This document shows, one piece after another, positions 31,092 to 38,083 of a stretch of 38,083 bases of DNA (position 1 is the first letter of the stretch; every line of letters begins with the position of its first letter). A program made the position numbers and the translations under genes. Below the pieces are notes generated by a model. It was not told where the DNA came from. It saw only the letters and a program-made list of their open reading frames with translations, and did no database searches. The DNA is from Methanobacteriota archaeon (lineage in GTDB: Archaea; Thermoplasmatota; Poseidoniia; Poseidoniales; Thalassarchaeaceae): positions 59,699 through 97,781 of the forward strand of contig PBGH01000018.1 in assembly GCA_002720055.1 (NCBI GenBank). Direction: 5' to 3'.

Positions 31092-33299
31092 ATGCGATTG
31101 GCCCACTTGCTCGTAATCACGCTCATTCTGGCATCGACTACTTCGGCGGGGGCAATTACTACCAAGGGCATAATTACATGCTCTAATGCTTCTATAGACT
31201 CACTTCCTGGGGACTGGAGCATTTCTGATCAATCGTGCCTGAGGGTAGATTTGGGAGAAAGAGAACCTGGAAGCACGATGTTCTTCGACATTTCTTCTGA
31301 TAACCAAATCGACATCCTTCTTTTCCCAGCTGCAAATATAGAGGTTTACCAAAGCGAGAGCTCTTACAGATCGGACTCAGTTTGGATTAGCGAATCGGTC
31401 TTCGAAGCTTTCAGTGGTTCGGGGGAGTGGCACTGGGAGGTCCCAACCGATAGGGCCAAAACACGATGGTATCTTGTAATCGACAATCTGGCTCACCCCC
31501 AGGATTCCGGACAAGGCTCCCAAGGAGGGTTTGATGCGGAAATCTCCCTTAACGGTGGAGAGATAATCAGCGACCATTTCACCCTATCGGACTCAATCCA
31601 CCGAGTAGATCCAGATGACTTCTCAATAGTTCACGGACCCTTCTTTGTAGACGAAGGCACTTTCGTCAATATCTACGCGAGAACAATGGAAGGCAATCCT
31701 GATATTTTCGTTATGACCGAATCTGCATTCTCTTACTATTCTCCAAGTTCGAACTGGTCTTCATCGCTGAGGATAGCATCTGCAGATATGCTATTCGTGA
31801 ATGACGAGAGATACTTTCCATGGATTGTTGATGATGACTACGAAGATCCTCTATACATTGTCGTAGATAATAGATTGGGGCCAGGAAACGGGGGGGCAGG
31901 AACCCAACATGCCGCAGTCACAGTTACCGTCACGCTCACCCCAATCCTAGATCCAAGAATATCGAGCGAGACCGATTTAGATTCGGTAGATGTTGGGGAA
32001 GTAGTAACTTTTTCAGCTTTAGAGACGCCTAATAGATCTCAACAATTCTCTGAGAACTCGTTCACTTGGGACATGAACGGTGATGGAATTACCGATGGAT
32101 CAGAACAGACCATTGAGCACATTTGGAATGAACCCGGCAGCTTCGTTGTAACCCTCTATGGGATCTCAACTGATTTCAGAGGCGAAGACTCGAGTAGAAC
32201 CATCACAGTCTTCGACCTCACAGCACCTGAGATTTCAATGGAAACCTCCAGTGAAATTACAAAGGGATTCGGCGATACTCTCGAGGTCAAGGCATCATTC
32301 TTTGATAATTGGGGAGTAAGTAGACTGGACTGGATGCTTGATGGAGAGATAATTGAGTCAAACTACGAGATATCTGAGCTAAACTCTACCCTGACCCTTG
32401 TGATTTCTAATGAGCTGTCAGCTGGTCAGCACGTAGTCTCTCTTGTAGTCACAGATAAGTCCGGCAAATCATCTCAGAAGGACATTTTAGTGAACTTCAT
32501 TGATGTTACAGCGCCAGAGATAGAGGTATTGGATGCCCTAGTAATTGAGACACTGGTTGGTGAAACGATATTTCTGCAGAATTTCGCCCAGGATAACGAA
32601 TCTGAAGATCTAGAATACACATGGATAATCGATCAGGGATCAGAGAACGAGATCCAGTTACTTGATAGTGGGCCACAGGTTTTCTACGAATTCCAATCGA
32701 CGGGCACCAAAAATGTGGTGCTCATAGTCGAAAACGATGCTGGTCTGACTTCGTATCTCGAGATACTGGTGATAGTTTCAGAGAAAGAAGACGATAGCGG
32801 GTTAGGCATGATCGCAATAGGGGGAATCATTGTCTTCCTAATCACAATAGTTTCAATCGCTTCATTCATGGCCTACAACTCTGCTGTGAGTAGGAAGATG
32901 TCAGACTTTGAGGAGACTGAAGAGGAATTGGAGCCAGAAGCATTCGTACCCCCCCCTTCCTCAGAGATGCAGAAGCAGATGTGGGGGACGGATTCAGGAT
33001 ACTCTCCCTTCCAACAGTCATTTCAGGACGAACCGATACAGTCGGCCGACCCGAATCTATTCGAAATGCTAGGGGTAGAGAAGCCACATCCAGAGCCTGA
33101 AAAGAACGAATTGGAGACTAATCTGCTAGGAGACCTCCAAGATTCGCCGAAGCAAGATGATTCCGTCGACGATAGAACAGTTAGGAAGTCTTGCGAGAGC
33201 TGTTTGAGGGAATTCCAGATTTCACTTCCAGAAGGCGTAGACGAGGCCTACACCAACTGTCCCTATTGCGGTTATGAACAAATGATCAGCCTAATCTAG
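31092..33299 (+). CDS. Surface protein: PKD ectodomain, membrane helix, cytoplasmic zinc ribbon
   Basis: The 735-residue product starts with a signal peptide (MRLAHLLVITLILASTTSAGA). Two related beta domains follow (about 30-165 and 170-290; compare WYLVIDNLAHPQDSG with LYIVVDNRLGPGNGG), resembling pre-peptidase C-terminal domains. Then comes a PKD domain (about 292-374, with FTWDMNGDG and IEHIWNEPGSFVVTL) and two further Ig-like domains. A membrane helix (about 572-595) leads to an acidic cytoplasmic linker and a zinc ribbon with C701/C704 and C723/C726. The design suggests an outside sensor or anchor joined to an inside binding domain; function unknown. The ATG at 31092 is chosen because it starts the signal peptide. 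Confidence 0.82.
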   Translation: MRLAHLLVITLILASTTSAGAITTKGIITCSNASIDSLPGDWSISDQSCLRVDLGEREPGSTMFFDISSDNQIDILLFPAANIEVYQSESSYRSDSVWISESVFEAFSGSGEWHWEVPTDRAKTRWYLVIDNLAHPQDSGQGSQGGFDAEISLNGGEIISDHFTLSDSIHRVDPDDFSIVHGPFFVDEGTFVNIYARTMEGNPDIFVMTESAFSYYSPSSNWSSSLRIASADMLFVNDERYFPWIVDDDYEDPLYIVVDNRLGPGNGGAGTQHAAVTVTVTLTPILDPRISSETDLDSVDVGEVVTFSALETPNRSQQFSENSFTWDMNGDGITDGSEQTIEHIWNEPGSFVVTLYGISTDFRGEDSSRTITVFDLTAPEISMETSSEITKGFGDTLEVKASFFDNWGVSRLDWMLDGEIIESNYEISELNSTLTLVISNELSAGQHVVSLVVTDKSGKSSQKDILVNFIDVTAPEIEVLDALVIETLVGETIFLQNFAQDNESEDLEYTWIIDQGSENEIQLLDSGPQVFYEFQSTGTKNVVLIVENDAGLTSYLEILVIVSEKEDDSGLGMIAIGGIIVFLITIVSIASFMAYNSAVSRKMSDFEETEEELEPEAFVPPPSSEMQKQMWGTDSGYSPFQQSFQDEPIQSADPNLFEMLGVEKPHPEPEKNELETNLLGDLQDSPKQDDSVDDRTVRKSCESCLREFQISLPEGVDEAYTNCPYCGYEQMISLI

Positions 33300-33315
33300 A
33301 ATACTCCATAATTAT

Positions 33316-33368
33316 GATATTCTCGGTATCCTGTAGGGCAATACCCTATAGCGCACCTCTGTGAGGTG
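33316..33368 (+). promoter_or_regulatory. Tandem-hairpin leader that covers the Shine-Dalgarno of the giant secreted protein
   Basis: Three hairpins abut: GATAT/GTATC (33316-33330), an 8-bp stem CTGTAGGG/CCCTATAG with one G-T pair (33331-33351), and CACCTC-TGT-GAGGTG (33354-33368). The last 3' arm is the Shine-Dalgarno itself (GAGGTGA, complementary to the 16S tail), nine bases before the ATG at 33379. A competing stem GGTAT/ATACC (33325-33345) would break the first two. An AT-rich stretch at 33308-33317 may be a promoter. Confidence 0.45.
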
Positions 33369-33378
33369 AGTATCAACT

Positions 33379-36300
33379 ATGGTCCGAGAACAAGGCGACT
33401 CCGATATCGGAAAAGCCCCTTCAAAAATCTCAGTTTTACTAGCAATAGTCGTGGCCTTGCCGATCCTACTTCCGTTCACAAGCGTTCATGGTGAGCCGAG
33501 AATAGAGTCTAGTGACTTCGGAGTTCTAGAAGAACTAAGCGAGATGCTAAGCGAGAGGGACTCCTTCGTAAATTCTAATTCCGTTTCGCCTCTCGCAGAA
33601 AATCAGATACAATCGATCCAGGATTCACTCACAGAGTCTGATCAATTCAGGCCGATTTCAGCAGCAGAACCTACAATTGAAGGACTCTCAATGGTGACCA
33701 CCTTTCCGCCTGAAACCATACATCCTGCACCATACGAGCTTCTGGTTAACGGTGGAAGCAACCCTGGAATGGTTGAAAATATCTGGCAGACTCTCTTTAA
33801 CATTACAGACTACGTAATTTGGACGCAGTATGAGAATAAGAATGGAGAGATAATAGAGAGTTACGAGGTGGTCTCATTCAGTGCATCTCTGTTCTCAATA
33901 CTGAATACAAATACAGACGCTCTACTACACTCAATGGACGTGGATGGTGATGGAGACGACGACATACAGGTAGGACTCAAAGTAGACCTCCAATTTATCG
34001 GTGGCTGGGGTATTGAGGATGGCACACTATGGCTAGAGCCTGGAGTAGAGTTTACAGTAAAGGAAGTTGGTAACAGTGCGTCGGACCTGGATTGGCTCGA
34101 GATGAAATCTCTACATGTTTCATTGGTCAAGGCATTCTCTTACTCAGATTCAGGTACTCTTCTGAATCTTGGGGGAGGAGAGTCGTATGTATGGGTAATC
34201 GACTCCAGATTCACCATGCCTCCCAACGACTTCAAATTCGAGGTCGGAATAGAAAGGCTTTATTTCGATCTCGCATCAACCGGACAGGATTTCATCAGTA
34301 CTCTAATTTCAGCAATCGCTGATCCATTCGGTATCCTTGATCCTCCTGACGAATCAGGTATTACCTTCGCATCTATCTCTTCGCCATACTCCCTTAGATT
34401 CGACAATGGGGGGCAGGATCAGTGCAGCCTTGCTTACGATCCAGATGAACTTTTGAATAATACTTCTCTGGAAATTTCGTGTGGAGTCTCCGCAGGCTTT
34501 GGCTACATCCACTATTCGCCCCCAGATGGGGACAATGAAAGGGAAATGTGGGAACTAGCCTACATTGAGGCCCGATTCCATCCTCATGGAGACTCTACAC
34601 TGCTGCCCTCTTTCGCCGAACTAGTGGTTCGGACAGATAGCGTCCTTCCCTCTGCTACAGGTCTGGAAGGAGAGAGAAGCCTCACTTCTCTGGAATATTG
34701 GGCAGATAGAAGATCAGACTTACATCTTCACTTCCATGAAGACAGGTCAAATTTACCTGAGTCTGAGTCAGATGGGGACTTCGGCAACTCAACCAATTCT
34801 CTGGGATTCCTCAGAGGGATGCCTGAGGGGTCACTCTCAGAGGATGAGATACAGAGAGTTTTCAGGATGTTGGGCTCCGCTGACCAGCCCGAACTACCGG
34901 GCTCAATTCCAGATAGGCTAGGGATGATTATCGGGATCAAGAACTTCACCAGAGACTCAAGTGAGAATGTAAATGACCCAACCCTACCAATCAATCCCGC
35001 TGATCCTCCCGATAGTCTAGTAATTCTCAGATCCGTACAACCACTCCAAGCCATTGACTATACATCTTGGTTCTCCAGAGCGGGAAATTCTGAAGACCAC
35101 AGACGGATTCATATTTACGCGGACTCAATCCCGACTTCTGTTGCAGTATTCGGGTCCTTCGGTCTAGGCGGCTCACCTGAATCCAACGAAACACTAGATT
35201 CCGTGGCAAATCTAGACTTCGTCTCCAAGATAGTGGACTCAGTAATACTGAACTTGGTCGATGTTTTCCTGGATGTAGGCAACATCCTCAATGAAATCCC
35301 CTCAACTGTAGTTGATCTCATTAGCGGTAGCAGCTCGACAGGAGAACTGAATACTAGAGAGCTAAATGTCCTGATGACAGATAATTGGCTTCCATCACGC
35401 TCTAAGATGCCAGTTTCACTTCTAAGAATGCAAATAGGCTCATCGACCCATCCAGTGTATACAGGAGACCACTTACTACTATCATTGGACAGAGATCTTG
35501 GAAAAATCCAAACCAATCAAGGTCTGATGGATCCATTGGTTCCAGTTGCTGCAAGTATTGACTTTTCCGGGCTACAGTCTTTTTCACTTATTGGTTCAAA
35601 CTCCTCTGACTCTCAGGATTTTTCCTTGAGTACGATTTCAGAAGAACAAATTTTATTCGCATTCATAGGGCATCAATCAGATACCTTGGAGAGTATGGAT
35701 TACCAATCAGCAATGTTCTCAGATTTACCTGATGAGGTTAGCATCACTTTTTCTCCCAGTGGGGTGGACTACTCGGCATCTTCAGAGATTGGATCCATAG
35801 TCTATACCGGATTCGATGACTATCATCGACAGGCTGTGCGGATATCAGGATTCCCTCAATCATTCGCAACTACTTCGGGATCGATGACTTCATGGAGTTC
35901 TAGCTCAGCTATCGGACTTATAGAGGCTCAAATTAGTGATTCTGAATCTCCACTATCTATGGATGGCGATCACTTCCTTTTCCACCACGATCCAGTAAAT
36001 AATAGCTCATCGCTTTCGACTACTGTCACTGGGGTGAGCGAGCTGGGCTGGATTCCTCCACTGGAGGAAGGAGCATCAGGAAACGCGGGCATGGGAACAG
36101 CATTTGCCACTATCGAGGGAAGAAATCCACTTAGAATAAACGTAGACAATGCTCCATCTAGCCAACATCTCCCTTTGTCCGTACTGGCCGAGATTAACCC
36201 TCTCCCAACGAGCCTGTCAGTTCAGATTCCGACTGGCTCTCAGGATGGGAACTCCTTGGAAATCCCCGAGTTCAACTCATCACTCGGGATGTCAGGTGTA

Positions 36301-37782
36301 GCATACTTCATCGACGGATTCTCTGACTTAGGGAAGTCTATCAATGGAATAATGTCAGGAATAACCTCTGATATTTCAACGGGTTCCTCATCAGGTGACG
36401 GAAACTTCTCGTTCTCATTGGGGCTTGAGGCAGATTCTGGTTTCGATCTAATTGCCGAATCCCACATGGGAAATAGCTCAGTCGAAGAGCCTGAGTGGGT
36501 TCACGGAATAGTCATGAATTCTGCACCATCAGGAATTACTGAGGGATTCCATCTCAAGACTTGGATCCCTAATCTTCCTCCAATGGTCGATGTTTCAGTA
36601 GCTAGAAGCTCGATCTCTGACGGAGAGACATGGGATTTAACCCTTGGAATGGAAGGGTGGGAACCATTCAATTCAGAATTCGTCATTGCGTCCAAGGGAG
36701 TTAATGGACAAGATGTATTCCTCACAATAGAAGGACTACAAGTCGGACAATCAACCTCAGTCTTAGTGGATTCAGAATTCCGAACACAGGAGATCGGAGG
36801 GATCACCGAGACCTCCACAACAACGCTTTACTCGATGTCTAGTAGACTAGATTGGTTCCATGCACTATTATTGGACAGACAGGCCGGTAGTAGGACAGAG
36901 ATGATGGTCCAGGATATACCGGAGTCAGTGGAAATCCAGGCCAGCTTAGGAACCGCCATCTCCATGGACGTGACTGTACCCGACCAGTTCAGGAAGGGGC
37001 AGATTGGTGTCGGATCCATAATGATCCAGCAGATGCAGTGGATGGAGGGGCCAGAAGGATATGCATGGTGGCCAGCTACAATGTTCCTCACCGATATCCC
37101 AGGATCAATGAATCTAACCACCGAACCCGATCTGAACTTCGATATCACTCAGAACCTCGCTTTCCAGGGCCTGCCGATACTGGACTTCTCGGCATCAACA
37201 GATGGGATGTCTCTATACATCGAGGCCAAAGGCAGGGCAGTAAACAGCAAGGGAGATGTTGTTCTAATGGCCGAAGGATTGGCCGACAGACTATCGATAA
37301 AGCCCACAGACTCCTATGGTTTGAACATCAGATCCAGCGGCGACGGTGTGGAGAGGCTTTACTTCCGATCATCAAATATCCCGACACTCCCTCCTGTCAC
37401 TCTGGAAGAAATGGAAGCTCTGGGAGTTGGACTCAAAAGCGCCAATATCCACATACACGAGATAGGCAGAATCAACGTATTACTTCCCGGTTATACCATT
37501 ATCGAAGTCTCTGATGTTCAAGGAGGGAGAATCATCATCTCAGCCAGGGCAACCGCTGAGATTAATGGAATGGACGTGGATATCCGTGGTGTGATGCTTG
37601 ACGCACAGATAACGGGAGGGATACCGTCAGGAACTACATTGGGAGTAAATGGGTTCGCATCCGACCTATCACTTCTGAATAAAATACCGGGCTTCTCTGG
37701 CTCAACAAGTCATTGGATGGCACCTGAGCCGGTATCATCAGGTATACTGACAGTGGCAGCTACATTGGGGGTGATTTCCTAG
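33379..37782 (+). CDS. Giant secreted beta-repeat protein, unknown function
   Basis: The 1467-residue product has a basic start and hydrophobic core (about 18-35) ending SVHGEP, a signal peptide. No named domain is recognised. It is rich in Ser, Gly, Asp and short beta strands, almost without cysteine, and has many NxS/T sequons. A recurring motif of the form [DL]-[IL]-P-x-[SE]-[VM]-x-[VIL] is visible, with the proline at 585, 784, 943, 1181 and 1241 and weaker copies at 826, 1067, 1302 and 1370; several gaps are close to 60 or 120. The end is only weakly hydrophobic, so it may be released or held by a partner. The next gene starts on its stop codon (TAGTG). Confidence 0.82.
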   Translation: MVREQGDSDIGKAPSKISVLLAIVVALPILLPFTSVHGEPRIESSDFGVLEELSEMLSERDSFVNSNSVSPLAENQIQSIQDSLTESDQFRPISAAEPTIEGLSMVTTFPPETIHPAPYELLVNGGSNPGMVENIWQTLFNITDYVIWTQYENKNGEIIESYEVVSFSASLFSILNTNTDALLHSMDVDGDGDDDIQVGLKVDLQFIGGWGIEDGTLWLEPGVEFTVKEVGNSASDLDWLEMKSLHVSLVKAFSYSDSGTLLNLGGGESYVWVIDSRFTMPPNDFKFEVGIERLYFDLASTGQDFISTLISAIADPFGILDPPDESGITFASISSPYSLRFDNGGQDQCSLAYDPDELLNNTSLEISCGVSAGFGYIHYSPPDGDNEREMWELAYIEARFHPHGDSTLLPSFAELVVRTDSVLPSATGLEGERSLTSLEYWADRRSDLHLHFHEDRSNLPESESDGDFGNSTNSLGFLRGMPEGSLSEDEIQRVFRMLGSADQPELPGSIPDRLGMIIGIKNFTRDSSENVNDPTLPINPADPPDSLVILRSVQPLQAIDYTSWFSRAGNSEDHRRIHIYADSIPTSVAVFGSFGLGGSPESNETLDSVANLDFVSKIVDSVILNLVDVFLDVGNILNEIPSTVVDLISGSSSTGELNTRELNVLMTDNWLPSRSKMPVSLLRMQIGSSTHPVYTGDHLLLSLDRDLGKIQTNQGLMDPLVPVAASIDFSGLQSFSLIGSNSSDSQDFSLSTISEEQILFAFIGHQSDTLESMDYQSAMFSDLPDEVSITFSPSGVDYSASSEIGSIVYTGFDDYHRQAVRISGFPQSFATTSGSMTSWSSSSAIGLIEAQISDSESPLSMDGDHFLFHHDPVNNSSSLSTTVTGVSELGWIPPLEEGASGNAGMGTAFATIEGRNPLRINVDNAPSSQHLPLSVLAEINPLPTSLSVQIPTGSQDGNSLEIPEFNSSLGMSGVAYFIDGFSDLGKSINGIMSGITSDISTGSSSGDGNFSFSLGLEADSGFDLIAESHMGNSSVEEPEWVHGIVMNSAPSGITEGFHLKTWIPNLPPMVDVSVARSSISDGETWDLTLGMEGWEPFNSEFVIASKGVNGQDVFLTIEGLQVGQSTSVLVDSEFRTQEIGGITETSTTTLYSMSSRLDWFHALLLDRQAGSRTEMMVQDIPESVEIQASLGTAISMDVTVPDQFRKGQIGVGSIMIQQMQWMEGPEGYAWWPATMFLTDIPGSMNLTTEPDLNFDITQNLAFQGLPILDFSASTDGMSLYIEAKGRAVNSKGDVVLMAEGLADRLSIKPTDSYGLNIRSSGDGVERLYFRSSNIPTLPPVTLEEMEALGVGLKSANIHIHEIGRINVLLPGYTIIEVSDVQGGRIIISARATAEINGMDVDIRGVMLDAQITGGIPSGTTLGVNGFASDLSLLNKIPGFSGSTSHWMAPEPVSSGILTVAATLGVIS

Positions 37783-38083
37783 TGTCACAATCGAGTGGTC
37801 TCCTTGGAAAGGTAACAGAGCGCGACTCTGATACTGCTCATATCATCTTGGAGAAACTGGGCGATGCATCCCAAGTAGTGACACCTCGGAGAGTTGTTTT
37901 CGCATCTATCTCTGCGCTAATGATAGCCCTCGCTTCTTTATTCACCCTCATCTGGGTGATACCATACGACAATGTCGATGTGGAAGTAGTATACATGCAG
38001 TCAGGCTCTGGTCACATTGTTCTTGCAGAGCTAGACAATAAAGGTAGTAGAGCGATAGAGGACGTAAGCCTGACTATCAGGTT
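37782..38083 (+). CDS. Membrane-anchored protein, 3' end outside window
   Basis: A GTG overlapping the TAG stop of the giant protein opens a frame that stays open to the right edge (100 codons). The start VSQSSGLLGKVTERDSDTAH is followed by an N-terminal cytoplasmic stretch of about 45 residues, one membrane helix (VVFASISALMIALASLFTLIW) and then an outer beta-rich part (VDVEVVYMQSGSGHIVLAEL) with LDNKGSRAIEDVSLTI, like the first strands of an Ig-type fold. The one-base stop/start overlap points to coupled translation with the giant protein, so the two may form one surface complex. The family is unknown. Confidence 0.75.
   Translation, partial: MSQSSGLLGKVTERDSDTAHIILEKLGDASQVVTPRRVVFASISALMIALASLFTLIWVIPYDNVDVEVVYMQSGSGHIVLAELDNKGSRAIEDVSLTIR

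Noticed and set aside
1..38083. CRISPR arrays, insertion sequences, integrases, replication-origin repeats
   Set aside because: No spaced direct repeats, transposase motifs or clustered origin boxes were seen on either strand.

Overview
The window looks like a chromosomal segment of a planktonic archaeon of the Thermoplasmatota, most likely Marine Group II (Poseidoniales) or a close relative. The support is archaeal-type information genes (Pus10, eL21, RpoF, DUF655, Dim1/KsgA, eL15), an archaeal PGK, FtsZ, a tRNA-Tyr intron with a bulge-helix-bulge splice motif, a PGF-CTERM surface protein, and several large secreted or membrane-anchored proteins beside an M14 peptidase and a Na+-coupled transporter. 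The lineage is an inference; no 16S gene is present.

Layout. (a) About 1-4850, + strand: the euryarchaeal cluster pus10 (cut by the left edge), rpl21e, rpoF, DUF655, ksgA, then an unrecognised HhH/coiled-coil/zinc-finger protein and a 38-residue membrane peptide. (b) 4874-7789: an M24 peptidase with a small DUF59-like protein on the - strand, divergent from pgk. (c) 7790-11718, - strand: HAD phosphatase, UppS, Nudix, RidA, phosphohexomutase and tRNA-Thr(CGU). UppS and the mutase could supply lipid carrier and activated sugar for surface glycans. (d) 11808-14766: a membrane-anchored unknown protein, phosphoglycerate mutase and an MscS channel. (e) 14847-22011, + strand: secreted M14 carboxypeptidase, NSS transporter, NAD(P)HX repair enzyme, GtrA-like protein and HisS. 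Secreted peptidase followed by amino-acid transporter suggests external protein breakdown and uptake. (f) 21971-23956, - strand: ftsZ followed by a PGF-CTERM surface protein. (g) 24165-26092: intron-bearing tRNA-Tyr and a TPR protein. (h) 26259-29567: a short MGRT-type protein, a family B DNA polymerase whose catalytic motifs are altered but whose PCNA-binding tail is intact, and, convergent with it, a RecA/RadB-like protein without a normal P-loop. (i) 29667-31033: SerK-like serine kinase, eL15 and a PRC-barrel protein. (j) 31092-end: three surface or membrane proteins, one of 1467 residues, with foldable 5' leaders.

The best candidate for an undescribed system is region (h). A degenerate polymerase that keeps its PIP box, a small partner and a degenerate RecA-fold protein resemble, in logic only, the bacterial ImuA/ImuB/DnaE2 mutasome. 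Second is region (j): giant secreted proteins with a repeat of about 60 residues, and leaders that could hide the ribosome binding site. Base composition rises from AT-leaning on the left (27 G+C in the 60 bases from 961, counted by hand) to GC-rich around 24.3-29.5 kb (40 of 60 from 25021), then falls again. There is no CRISPR array, insertion sequence or integrase, and no gap over 300 bases without a gene.
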